Assembly: GCF_009674605.1 (NCBI RefSeq) | Contig: NZ_WKJO01000001.1 | Coordinates: forward strand, 930,001-994,000 | Origin: Haloferax litoreum | Lineage (GTDB): Archaea; Halobacteriota; Halobacteria; Halobacteriales; Haloferacaceae | DNA: 64,000 bases | Direction of reading: 5' to 3' | In this document: positions 17,225-25,672 of the stretch, piece after piece | Numbering within the stretch: the stretch's first letter is position 1 | How the letters are laid out: each line of letters starts with the position of its first letter | Position numbers and translations under genes: made by a program | Notes under the pieces: generated by a model | Seen by the model: only the letters and a program-made list of their open reading frames with translations | Database searches by the model: none | Told to the model about the DNA's origin: nothing

Positions 17225-18121
17225 CTACCGAAGCCCTTCTCCTCGTTCCCACGCCCGTAAGAGCGCCGCGAGCGTTCGATTCGTCGGCACTTCGTAGTCG
17301 TATTGTTCGGCGGTATCGACGACTGCACCATTGATTGCGTCCACCTCGGTTCGCTTTCCATCCTCGACGTCCTGGAGCATGGACGACCGGTTGGCGGCGG
17401 TCTGGTCGATGACGCGGTCGATGGCCTCGCGGGCGACACGGTTCGGGAGTCGAGCACCCTCGAATCGGGCGACGCGGGCAGTCTCTCGTGCGGCGCGGTG
17501 GGCGACCTCGCTTGCCTCGCCGGCTGCGAGTCCCCCGTTTTCGACCCGCGAGAGTGCAGTGACGGCGTTGATACCGGCGTTTACGGCGAGTTTCTCCCAC
17601 CGTCGGCGAGGCATGTCGGCGGCGACGAGCGTCCGAATGCCCGCGTCGCGGAAGGCCTTTCCAACCCGTTCGGCGAGGGGTGAGGTGCCGCCATCAAGGA
17701 CACCTAAGACGACGCGGCCGATGCCTGTACACTCGACACGGCCGGGGGCGACGAGGCGAGCACCGTAGGTCGCAGTTCCCGCGAGAACGGGCACGTCGAG
17801 GGCCGATTCGAGTACCTCTTCGGTCATGCCGTTTTGGAGCGAGAGGACGGCATCGACGTCGCACGCTTCGAGGGCCTCGGCCGCCGCGGGCGTGTCGAAC
17901 GACTTGACGGTCACGAGTGCAAGGTCTGCATCGTGGCCTGTTTCGGTCGTCGTCGCCGCCGGTGAGACGTGCGCGGACTCGGCATCGACGATATCGAGAC
18001 CAGTCTTCGAGACGCGCGAAACGTGTCGGTTCCGGCCGACCAGCGTCACGTCGTGTACCGACGCGAGGAGTCCGCCGACGAGGGTTCCGAGGCTACCCGC
18101 GCCGAAGACGAGGATTCGCAT
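17225..18121 (-). CDS. panE: Ketopantoate reductase family protein (PanE/ApbA-like)
   Basis: A 298-residue NADPH-dependent reductase. The Rossmann start RILVFGAGSLGTLVGGLL and SLQNGMTEE are family marks, and the C-terminal helical domain has KLAVNAGINAVTAL with the conserved Lys and Asn. It would reduce 2-dehydropantoate to pantoate for coenzyme A synthesis. Archaea may use other 2-oxoacid substrates with related enzymes, so the specific reaction is inference. It converges with the sulfatase gene. Confidence 0.85.
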   Translation of the reverse strand: MRILVFGAGSLGTLVGGLLASVHDVTLVGRNRHVSRVSKTGLDIVDAESAHVSPAATTTETGHDADLALVTVKSFDTPAAAEALEACDVDAVLSLQNGMTEEVLESALDVPVLAGTATYGARLVAPGRVECTGIGRVVLGVLDGGTSPLAERVGKAFRDAGIRTLVAADMPRRRWEKLAVNAGINAVTALSRVENGGLAAGEASEVAHRAARETARVARFEGARLPNRVAREAIDRVIDQTAANRSSMLQDVEDGKRTEVDAINGAVVDTAEQYDYEVPTNRTLAALLRAWERGEGLR

Positions 18122-18167
18122 GGCTACAGGTACTCATCGGGTGATAAAAATCGGGACCTTTCGGGAG

Positions 18168-18455
18168 TCAGTCTTCGGTCCAGTAGTAGATGTACTCGCG
18201 CGCCGCGCCGCAGTTCGGACAGGAGTCGGGTAACTGCTCGATGTCACCCATCTCGCCGCAGTCACTGCACCGCCACATCAACTCCGCTTCGCCGAACTCG
18301 TGGCCCGCGCGTTCGTGTTCGATGGACATCGCGGCGAATCCCTCGCGGGTCGTGACGTAGAACCCGTCTTCGTCGAATCCCCGGATACTGCCGATTTTGG
18401 TCCCATCCTTCGCGTACACCGCCATGCCGACGGTTGGCTGTGTCTCACCACTCAT
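18168..18455 (-). CDS. Small zinc-ribbon/rubredoxin-like protein
   Basis: A 95-residue protein. Residues 10-50 look like a PRC-barrel-like or SH3-like module (VGMAVYAKDGTKIGSIRGFD). The C-terminus has two CxxC pairs, WRCSDCGEMG and SCPNCGAARE, spaced as in a rubredoxin-like or zinc-ribbon knuckle. Such proteins are frequent in haloarchaea (I think DUF7130). The ATG at 18455 is chosen at the domain start. It follows panE on the same strand with 46 nt between them. Confidence 0.75.
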   Translation of the reverse strand: MSGETQPTVGMAVYAKDGTKIGSIRGFDEDGFYVTTREGFAAMSIEHERAGHEFGEAELMWRCSDCGEMGDIEQLPDSCPNCGAAREYIYYWTED

Positions 18456-18990
18456 GTGTGAACATACGTCACGGAGCCACCTAAATTCGGACGGCCAGCG
18501 CCGTCTCAGACGAGACGGCTCGATATCCCCGTCGTATAAATAATAAACTGAATAGCGCGATATAGAATTGTGCTGTGGTCTGAAACAGTCCTCGATAGCC
18601 ACCACGAGATGGACCGCCACAGGATGGAGACTCCTTCACCCACTTCAGTACAGGTCTCTCGGACTGCAGTCGGTGCACAGCACAACAGTCACCGAGAGCA
18701 ACGCGTGCCAGTTAGCAGTGTGGCAATGTTTGCCTTACGCGCGCGCCGGAGAAACACTAGTCACTGCTGGACGAGGATGGGTACGAACGTACGACATTCT
18801 AGAGAGACGTGATAAAAAGACACATCGCACACCTGAAGTGCAGACTCGGGGCCGGATATCACAGTACGACTACAGTGTTGTCCCCGGCGAGAACAGTGTC
18901 CGTCGTTTCTACGAGGCGGTTCCACGCACTCGGAGCAGAACAGAGATGACAGAGACTACCGGAAACCGGGAGGAGAGTCGACTCAGACCG
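18456..18990. other. Gene-poor stretch upstream of the zinc-ribbon gene
   Basis: This stretch, unusually long and AT-richer than its surroundings, holds no convincing gene. On the minus strand TTTATTATTTATAC (about 18535-18548) is a likely promoter for the zinc-ribbon gene, giving a leader of roughly 60-70 nt. GCCGTCTC-AGAC-GAGACGGC (18500-18519) is a perfect 8-bp hairpin near the start of that leader. A 142-codon frame on the plus strand (18568-18996) has atypical composition and no family resemblance. Confidence 0.5.
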
Positions 18991-19128
18991 ACATGAAGTC
19001 CGCGATGCCAGATTGTTCGTTCCCCACTTTTTCCACGCCGAGTGAACGGGCCACTCGGCTCGAAAACCTGGAGGAAAAACCGCTCGACAGAACCTACATG
19101 AAGTCCGCGATGCCAGATTGTTTGTTCT
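18991..19128 (-). repeat. Direct repeat duplicating the last codons of polC
   Basis: A 32-bp segment at 18991-19022 is repeated at 19097-19128 with one mismatch (27 identical bases, one change, then 4 identical). The second copy is the true end of polC, encoding NKQSGIADFM and stop. The first, 106 bp further downstream on the minus strand, would encode NEQSGIADFMSV and stop in the same sense. Between them lies a 6-bp hairpin CGAGTG/CACTCG and an A/T-rich part. The layout suggests a tandem duplication or an insertion that displaced the old 3' end. Confidence 0.75.
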
Positions 19129-22100
19129 TGTCGTTCTCGAAGATGGATTCGAGGCTCTTTTCGAGCACTTCGAGGCGCTGTTTCGTGTAGTCGCGGCAGT
19201 TGAACTCCTCTGCGACGTCGATGGCGACGTCCATGTACTTGTTTACGGACCCTTGGTGAACGGTGAGGTTCACCCGCCCACCACACTCGCGACACTCACC
19301 GGTGAGTGGCATCCGGCGGTACTTCTCCCCGCAGTCGAGACAGCGTGTCTCCTGTCGGGAGAACGCACGAAGGTTCCCGATGAGGTCTGGCAGGAAGTGG
19401 CCCTCGATGACGCGTTCTGCCACGTCAGTCTCGTCGACTGCGCGAAGTTTCCGCGCGAGGAAGAGTTGTGCATCCATCTTGTCCATCATCGACCCGAGCG
19501 TCTTGTACGCAGAGAGGTCCGGACCCGCGGCGATGTCCGTCGTGTCGTGTGTATGGTTGAACCCTGTGTACTCGCGGTCGGTTCCGAGGTACTCCTCGGC
19601 GATTGTGACCTCGTCTTCCCAATCGTCTGGGTCTTCCATCCGGAGAGTGGCCTCGTAGAACTCTCGCGGGTACTGCCGAACGATGTCCATGTTGTGCGCC
19701 TCGTCGTCGATTTCCGAGGGATCGATGCGCGAGGACATCACGAGTGGCGCGTCCATCTGCCCACCGCGTTTGTCGGGGAGGAACTCCTTGGAGAAGTTGA
19801 GAAGGCCGTCCATGAGCAGCATGACACAGTCTTCGTCACCGTCACAATTCCGCCGCTTCGCGGCGTGGAAGTACGGATGCGCGTACCCGACCGCTGCTGT
19901 CGTGAATCCGACGACTCTGCCGACGACTGCCGCGGACGTGTGGGGTGCCATCCCGAAGACGAGTTCGCCGATGAGGTCGTCGCGTTCTTCCATCTGGTAG
20001 AACCGGTCGAGGCCGTAGAACTGCTCTAAGAGGTCGTCGACGAAGTTCGCCGTCTGCATCATGTGCCGCGCCGCGCCGTTCGAGAGGACGATGTCCTGTA
20101 CTTTGAGTTCGACCAGTTGGTCGTCGAAGCGGAGGGGTTCACCGTCGATGTCCGTCTCGTAGCCGAGTTCACGGAAGTGGTCGGCCGTCACGTCGAGTTC
20201 CTCGGGGCGAACCGACGTGACAGGCAGGTCGGTCATGTCGTAGCGGACGGTCCCGTCTTTGAACGACGAGACGTCGTGTTTCGCCCGGAGGACACCTTTC
20301 TCGATGGGTTCGGGCGTCTTGTTCGCGGAGGTGAGACCCTTCACGCCCTTCAGAATCTTGAACGAGGACTCGCGTTCACCGACGGATTCGAGTGCGTTTC
20401 TGTACTCGGTGTTCAGGTCTATCTCCTGCCACTCGGCGCTCTCGACGTCCCACTCACACCGTTCACAGTAGACGCGACCAGACTCGTCGGGTTCGACGAC
20501 GGTGCCACAGTCGTCACACTCGTAGTGTGGTTCGGTGTGGCCACCGCACTGCTCGCACTTCGACTTGAACCCGAACGCCCCGCAGTCGGGGCACTTCCGC
20601 TTCCCGACTCGGACGGAGACGTGGCCGCGCTTGCCGGACTCACCGAACTCGCGGGCGGCGTCGCCGACGTCGCGCTGACTGCCACCTGCTTCGCCGATGG
20701 GAAAGAGCGTGTGGACTGCCGGCGAGAGGTCACGGCGCTCGGACTTCTCCGGGCGACCCATCCGGTTTCCGATGCGGGTCGGTGCGCGTTCGCGGACGGC
20801 GAATGGAGCGACTTCGTTGACGGCCTCGATGGCGTTGTCACCCTCGTCCCACACGCGGGCGCGTTCAGACAGGTCGTCGAGCGTCCACGTCCGTTCCCGG
20901 TCGTCGGTGAGACCGAGCGTCCGCGCGAGGGGCCGCCAGATGGGAACACGGAGTTCGTCGTCGGTCTGACGGTGCGCGACGAGGAGGTGTTCGAGTGTCT
21001 CGCGGACCTCGGACGTATGTTCGAGGACGAGCGTCCCCTGTTCACCTCCTTCGGGTTCGTTGTCGGCATCGACGCCGACGCCGGTCCCGCCGTCCGCCTC
21101 CGCGGCGGCGATATCGCCGGCGGCGACAGCGTCTGCGAGTCGGTCGAACTGCTCGATCGAGACGTCGTGCCAGAGATACGTGTACTCGGGGTGGAGTGGC
21201 GCGTCGAACTCGGTCGCCCACGAGAGCGCGTCGTCCACGCTCGGATGTTCGAGGTCGATAGTCGGGTCGTCCCGGAGTGCTTGGACGTTGGCATCTGTCG
21301 CCTCGAAGTCCTGAATCCACCACTCGAAGACGTACGACGCGGGTGCCAACGGGTGGTTGTTCTCGACGAACTCGCCGAAGTTGACGAGGTACTCGCCGAG
21401 GTCCAGAATCTTCTCGACCCCGTTCTGGAGTTCTTCGGCCTCTTCGGGGTCGTCGATACGGCGAACGTCACCGTTGGCGAGTCTGACCGTCGGCCCCTCG
21501 ATGGAGTCGACGGGGACGACACCGCCCGCTTTCCCGGGGCGTTCGGTCTTTATCTGCGTCCCGGTGGCGATGAAGTCGTCCACGATGTGCATCGTGGCGG
21601 GGTGGACCCCCGCGGTTGCGAATCCGTGATTGCGGGCGCGGCCGTACCGGAGACGGAACCCGCCGGGTGCAGAGGGGTGGCCGAAGACCGGACGGCCAGC
21701 GATGAGGTCACGGAGGAACTTCGTCGCGGGTTCGACGCGGACGGAGCCCTCGGGTTCGTCCGGTGACGTCTCGTCGTCGTCGACTTCTGCCGCGGCCTCG
21801 TCACCCTCGCCGGACTCGGCGTCCCCGTCTTCGGCTTCAGACTCGTCTTTCCCACTGTCTTTGCCGATGGTTCCGTCGATGAGGTCCTGTAACCACGGCC
21901 AGTCGACTTCGTCGAGTTGCCGAGTGTACCGCTGAATCTTCGGGGCCTTGAGGGCGATTCCCTCTGCCATGACGAGGCACATCCCACCACGGGCGGAGTT
22001 GGTGTCGACGCGTTCGAGGTCACGGTAGCCAGACACCTCTTCGTCACCCGTCGCCTCACCGTCGAGCATGATGGGCATGTTCTCGGCGATGAATCGGGTC

Positions 22101-22702
22101 TCTTTGTCCTTCGGCGAGTACTGAAGCCCGGTCTCCTTGTCGTAGAGGTTGATTTCCTCGACGTAACGCTCCGCCTCGTCGTTTCGTGTCTTGTACTCGT
22201 CGATGCCGAGCAGCGACCGGGCGTAGTCGGCGACGAGAACCGAGAGTGCCTGTGCGGTCCCACCCGCAGAGCGAATCGGGCCGGCGTAGTAGACGTTGAC
22301 GAACTCGGTTCCGTCGTCGTTCTCGAGAATCTCGACACGGTCGATTCCCTCGATTGGTGCGGCGACCACACCTTCGGTAAGGAGGGCGACGGCGGTTCGA
22401 ACCGCACCTTCCACTTTGCCTTCGCGTGAGTCGTAGTCACCGACGTTGCCGTCGACGAAGTCGGTCACGAGTTCCAGCGCCGCCTCTTCGCGAGACATCT
22501 GCCCTTCGAGTTCACGGACGCGTTCGGCGACGCCGTCGATGCCGAGAATGTTCTCGACACGGTCGGCCATGTCCTTGGCGACCGGAATCTCCACGTTCGT
22601 CTTTGGGTCGTGTCCCTGCGCTTTCGCGGCGCGCGCTAACTCGAACGCTTCGTCGAGACGGTCTTCGATGCGCGCGAAGTAGCGCTCGTCCTCCTCTCGC
22701 AC
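19094..22702 (-). CDS. polC: DNA polymerase D large subunit (DP2)
   Basis: A 1202-residue catalytic subunit of the archaeal replicative polymerase PolD. The catalytic acidic motif NCDGDEDC is near residue 955. Zinc-binding parts are CPDCGAFGFKSKCEQCGGH, ECDDCGTVV and YCERCEWDV in the middle, and CLDCGEKYRRM with ECRECGGRV near the C-terminus. An acidic, low-complexity linker of about 40 residues around 280-325 is a haloarchaeal insertion. There is no intein: the conserved motifs are unbroken. The start is GTG at 22702, 3 nt after the stop of the PPC-domain gene. The stop is TAG at 19094-19096. Confidence 0.97.
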   Translation of the reverse strand: MREEDERYFARIEDRLDEAFELARAAKAQGHDPKTNVEIPVAKDMADRVENILGIDGVAERVRELEGQMSREEAALELVTDFVDGNVGDYDSREGKVEGAVRTAVALLTEGVVAAPIEGIDRVEILENDDGTEFVNVYYAGPIRSAGGTAQALSVLVADYARSLLGIDEYKTRNDEAERYVEEINLYDKETGLQYSPKDKETRFIAENMPIMLDGEATGDEEVSGYRDLERVDTNSARGGMCLVMAEGIALKAPKIQRYTRQLDEVDWPWLQDLIDGTIGKDSGKDESEAEDGDAESGEGDEAAAEVDDDETSPDEPEGSVRVEPATKFLRDLIAGRPVFGHPSAPGGFRLRYGRARNHGFATAGVHPATMHIVDDFIATGTQIKTERPGKAGGVVPVDSIEGPTVRLANGDVRRIDDPEEAEELQNGVEKILDLGEYLVNFGEFVENNHPLAPASYVFEWWIQDFEATDANVQALRDDPTIDLEHPSVDDALSWATEFDAPLHPEYTYLWHDVSIEQFDRLADAVAAGDIAAAEADGGTGVGVDADNEPEGGEQGTLVLEHTSEVRETLEHLLVAHRQTDDELRVPIWRPLARTLGLTDDRERTWTLDDLSERARVWDEGDNAIEAVNEVAPFAVRERAPTRIGNRMGRPEKSERRDLSPAVHTLFPIGEAGGSQRDVGDAAREFGESGKRGHVSVRVGKRKCPDCGAFGFKSKCEQCGGHTEPHYECDDCGTVVEPDESGRVYCERCEWDVESAEWQEIDLNTEYRNALESVGERESSFKILKGVKGLTSANKTPEPIEKGVLRAKHDVSSFKDGTVRYDMTDLPVTSVRPEELDVTADHFRELGYETDIDGEPLRFDDQLVELKVQDIVLSNGAARHMMQTANFVDDLLEQFYGLDRFYQMEERDDLIGELVFGMAPHTSAAVVGRVVGFTTAAVGYAHPYFHAAKRRNCDGDEDCVMLLMDGLLNFSKEFLPDKRGGQMDAPLVMSSRIDPSEIDDEAHNMDIVRQYPREFYEATLRMEDPDDWEDEVTIAEEYLGTDREYTGFNHTHDTTDIAAGPDLSAYKTLGSMMDKMDAQLFLARKLRAVDETDVAERVIEGHFLPDLIGNLRAFSRQETRCLDCGEKYRRMPLTGECRECGGRVNLTVHQGSVNKYMDVAIDVAEEFNCRDYTKQRLEVLEKSLESIFENDKNKQSGIADFM

Positions 22703-22705
22703 GGT

Positions 22706-23125
22706 TTACAACCAGAGGTCCAGGTCGGTTACGTCGTCGTGTTCGCGTTCGAGTGGTTCGTCGAACGCGCGGAGGTTCACCTCGCCGGCGAAGACTGTCG
22801 CCGAGTCGAGGTGCCCTGCCAGCGACTGACCGCTTCGTCGGGAGAGTACCGCGTGCGTGTGGGCGAACGGTTCGCCGTCGAGGAGTGAGACGTTCCCCAC
22901 GCAGGCGGCGACTTCGAGCGGTTCGTCGAACGTGACAGACTGATACTCCTGGTCGTCCTGGTCGTAGAACCAGATTTCGGCGTCCTGCACGGCCCCCATC
23001 GCGTTGAACCACGCGGACTCGATACCCTTCCGCGCGCAGAACTCCTCAATCTCCTCGCGCCAGTCTGCACCGTGTTCGAGGCGTGCGAGATACTCCTCGC
23101 TGACTGTCACCGCTCGAGCGTTCAT
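22706..23125 (-). CDS. PPC-domain (DUF296) protein
   Basis: A 139-residue protein with a plants-and-prokaryotes-conserved (PPC) fold: YLARLEHGADWREEIEEF at the start, WFNAMGAVQDAEIWFYD and HTHAVLSRRSGQSLAGHL in the middle. The last has the histidine pattern HxHxxL that binds metal in related proteins. PPC domains occur in AT-hook DNA-binding proteins of plants and in stand-alone archaeal proteins of unknown role. The ATG at 23125 fits the family N-terminus. It is cotranscribed with polC (3-nt gap). Confidence 0.88.
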   Translation of the reverse strand: MNARAVTVSEEYLARLEHGADWREEIEEFCARKGIESAWFNAMGAVQDAEIWFYDQDDQEYQSVTFDEPLEVAACVGNVSLLDGEPFAHTHAVLSRRSGQSLAGHLDSATVFAGEVNLRAFDEPLEREHDDVTDLDLWL

Positions 23126-23216
23126 GCGACGTACCACGAGCGAGTCGGACTAAAATGTAAATGGTCTCGTCCGCCAGTGGACGAACGGAAAAATCGAGTC
23201 GTCGGTGCCGGACTGG

Positions 23217-23384
23217 TTATCGCCAGTCGTCGAGTGCGAGTGCGTCGGCTACGTCGGCCGCGAGCCATGCGTCGTCGCGGGAGATGTCCGCGATAATAAG
23301 ACGCTGGCCCGTCTGGGTGCTGTCCACCGAGGCCATAACCTCGGCGCCCGAGTCGTCGACGGAAGCCTTCGCATCCGGCGTCAT
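23217..23384 (-). CDS. Small acidic protein, 55 residues, unknown function
   Basis: A 55-codon gene. It begins MTPDAKASVDDSG, continues VMASVDSTQTGQRLIIADIS and ends DDAWLAADVADALALDDWR. Composition is acidic and third positions are GC-rich like a true haloarchaeal gene. A TATA-like TTATATAGG on the minus strand (23406-23414) lies about 25-30 nt before the ATG, fitting a leaderless mRNA. I believe homologues exist in other haloarchaea; the role is unknown. Confidence 0.72.
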   Translation of the reverse strand: MTPDAKASVDDSGAEVMASVDSTQTGQRLIIADISRDDAWLAADVADALALDDWR

Positions 23385-23529
23385 GTATGATACATAGTGT
23401 CACCCCTATATAAGTTGCCCGAAACGGAAGACGTGCAAATGTCGTCTCGCACGATTCTGTTGCCTCGAAAACCGGTTTAGATATTAAAATGACCGTTTGA
23501 GCGATTCGTGTGGCAGAATTCGCCGTTTA

Positions 23530-23573
23530 GGTAGGGAACTACACCCCTACCACGCTATACTATATCAAACAAA
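23530..23573 (+). promoter_or_regulatory. dppA promoter with upstream dyad
   Basis: GGTAGGG (23530-23536) and CCCTACC (23545-23551) form a perfect 7-bp inverted repeat with an 8-nt centre. It abuts the TATA-like CTATACTATATC at about 23555-23566. This position, just upstream of the TATA box, suits an activator or a repressor of TBP/TFB binding. A second AT-rich TAAGTTTATCC near 23584 could serve as a closer TATA for a leaderless start at 23620. Confidence 0.45.
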
Positions 23574-23619
23574 TCGAATACGGTAAGTTTATCCACAAGG
23601 ACTGGGAAGATTGGCCCGA

Positions 23620-25458
23620 ATGCCAGACACTAACAAACTCTCGCGTCGTCGTTTCCTGAAGGCAACGGGTGGGGCCGCAACGGCCGCCGCTCTCGCTGGT
23701 TGTACCGGCGGTAACGGTGAAGAGACAACGACCGAATCGGGTGGGCAGGAAGAGACCACGACCGAACAGCAGACGGAGACCGAAGACACCGGTACCGAGC
23801 TGTCCGGGTCCGTCTTCCAGCGCATCCTCACGGGGACGATCACCACGCTCGACCCCGTCGCAGCGACCGACACCTCGTCCGGTATCATCATTCAGCAGGT
23901 CTTCGACTGCCTGATGTCCTATCCGGACGGCCTCCCGACGGTCGAGAACGAACTCGCCGCGGACTACACGTCCTCGGAAGACTTCACGACCTACACGTTC
24001 CAGCTCGAAGACGCGACCTACCACGACGGTCGCGCAGTCAAAGCAGCTGACTTCGCCTACGCGTGGGAGCGTCTCGCCGCATCCGAGAACAGCCGCCGCG
24101 CCTACTTCATCCTCGACTCCATCGGTGTCGAACACGAGACGGACAGCGAAGGTAGCTACGTGCCCGGTTCGCTCGGCGTCGAAGCCCCGAGCGACACCGA
24201 ACTCGTCGTCAACCTCAGCGAGCCGTTCCACGACACCCTCGAGATGCTCGCGTACACCTCGTTCGCCGCATACCCCGAAGGTATCGTCGGTGACCTCGAC
24301 GAGTACGAGGGCGAGATGGAGTACACGGACTTCGCCAGCAAGAACCCTGTCGGCGCAGGTCCGTTCGAACTCGCCTTCTGGGAGAAGGGTACCGCAGCAG
24401 CCGTCTCCAAGTACGACGACTACTACGGAGATGCCGCGCAGGTCGACAACGTCCGCTGGCAGGTCATCGAGGACGACACGGCCCGCTACAACTACGCGAT
24501 GAACGAGAACGCGGACTACTTCAGCATGCCGACGGCTCAATACGACCCCGGTAAGGTCTCTATCGAGTCGACGGACGAGTTCGGCCGTGAAATCGGTACG
24601 TACGGCCCGGTCCGCAACGGCAAGACGGTCAACTACGTCGGCGTTCCGACCCTGTCCATCTTCTACGTTGGCTTCAACATGAAGAAGGTCCCCAAGCCGG
24701 TCCGCCAGGCGTTCGCGTACGTCCTGAACCAAGACCAGATGGTCGAAGAAGTGTTCAAGGGCCGCGGCTCCCCGGCGTACATCTTCACGCCGCCGACCAT
24801 CTACCCGGGTGGCGCACAGGCCGCACAGGAGAAGGTCGAGTCTGACTACCCGTACGGCGTCGCCGAGACCAACATCCAGAAGGCCCGCGAGGTCATGGAA
24901 GAGGCTGGCTACGGCCCGGACAACAAGTTCGAGGTCCAGTGGACCCAGTACAACTCCGACACGTGGGAGGAGATGGCGAAGATCCTGCGCGACCAGCTCG
25001 CGTCGGCTCACGTCAACATGAAGATTCAGAAGGCCGACTTCTCGACGCTCCTCGAGCGCGGCCGCAACGGTCAGCTCGAAGCGTACACCCTCGGCTGGAT
25101 TGCTGACTGGCCAGCAGCGGACAACTTCCTCCAGCTGCTCAACCCGCCGCAAACGGACACCTCCCAGCAGGGTCCCATCTCGTACGTCAACTGGACGTCC
25201 GACAACGGCGATTCCTACCAGAAGGCGACCGACGCCTACCAGCGCGTCGTCAACAACCCAGCGCCGACCGACGACGCTCAGGCAGTTCGCGACGAAGCCT
25301 ACGTCGAAATCGAGGAATCCAACTGGGACGACGTCGCGATGCTCACCATCTACAACCGCAAGGACGAGCGGTTCTGGTACGACACCGTCAACATCGAGCC
25401 GTTCGGTGGCATGGGTCCGAGCCGCCAGAAGCTGAACAACGTTACCCTCAACCGGTAA
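23620..25458 (+). CDS. dppA: Peptide/oligopeptide ABC transporter, substrate-binding lipoprotein
   Basis: A 612-residue solute-binding protein (family SBP_bac_5). The N-terminus has a twin-arginine signal SRRRFLKATGG, and LAGC is the lipobox, so it should be exported folded by Tat and lipid-anchored outside the cell. A Thr/Glu-rich linker follows. DAATYHDGRAVKAADFAYAWE-type and FNMKKVPKPVRQAFAYVLN blocks are typical of DppA/OppA. ATG 23620 is chosen; an in-frame upstream TTG would add three residues. It leads the five-gene dpp locus but is 214 nt from dppB. Confidence 0.94.
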   Translation: MPDTNKLSRRRFLKATGGAATAAALAGCTGGNGEETTTESGGQEETTTEQQTETEDTGTELSGSVFQRILTGTITTLDPVAATDTSSGIIIQQVFDCLMSYPDGLPTVENELAADYTSSEDFTTYTFQLEDATYHDGRAVKAADFAYAWERLAASENSRRAYFILDSIGVEHETDSEGSYVPGSLGVEAPSDTELVVNLSEPFHDTLEMLAYTSFAAYPEGIVGDLDEYEGEMEYTDFASKNPVGAGPFELAFWEKGTAAAVSKYDDYYGDAAQVDNVRWQVIEDDTARYNYAMNENADYFSMPTAQYDPGKVSIESTDEFGREIGTYGPVRNGKTVNYVGVPTLSIFYVGFNMKKVPKPVRQAFAYVLNQDQMVEEVFKGRGSPAYIFTPPTIYPGGAQAAQEKVESDYPYGVAETNIQKAREVMEEAGYGPDNKFEVQWTQYNSDTWEEMAKILRDQLASAHVNMKIQKADFSTLLERGRNGQLEAYTLGWIADWPAADNFLQLLNPPQTDTSQQGPISYVNWTSDNGDSYQKATDAYQRVVNNPAPTDDAQAVRDEAYVEIEESNWDDVAMLTIYNRKDERFWYDTVNIEPFGGMGPSRQKLNNVTLNR

Positions 25459-25672
25459 TCGCGTTCACACCGGCAACGGTCACGCGCCCGTCGCCGAAAT
25501 CAGAACGCTCAAATATTTTTGACATGCGTGCAGTTAGTCACCGCTATCTGTAAGATTGGGATGAAAGAGGTCTCGAAAGTTCGAGATTAAGACTCCGAAG
25601 CGCAAGACATATCCATCCCACTCATTAAACCTGTACAATAATGTCCGCTCGAACGGTCTGCGAGGTGATGCC
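25459..25672 (+). promoter_or_regulatory. dppA-dppB gap: likely termination point, dyad and second promoter
   Basis: AAATATTTTTGAC near 25511-25523 is a T-rich run that could terminate most dppA transcripts. TCTCGAA-AG-TTCGAGA (25571-25586) is a 7-bp inverted repeat. CATTAAACC near 25623-25632 is a TATA-like box. From 25641 an 11-codon frame, ending EVMP, reads into a stop that overlaps the dppB ATG (ATGA at 25673). Together these allow much higher dppA than permease output. Confidence 0.4.

Noticed and set aside
18568-18996. A 142-codon plus-strand frame in the gap beside polC
   Set aside because: Basic, Cys/Trp/Arg-rich composition unlike haloarchaeal proteins, no ribosome-binding site or TATA box, ends inside the repeat.
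20063-21766. A 567-codon open frame antisense to polC
   Set aside because: Same reason: the sense strand encodes unmistakable PolD motifs, and the antisense composition is that of a codon mirror.
19094-22702. Possible intein in PolC (common in haloarchaeal replication genes)
   Set aside because: Length is 1202 residues and the catalytic and zinc motifs run without interruption; no splice-junction Cys...HN-Cys/Ser blocks are seen.
23560-25152. A 530-codon frame antisense to dppA
   Set aside because: Mirror of a Tat-exported substrate-binding protein; no promoter and no family blocks.
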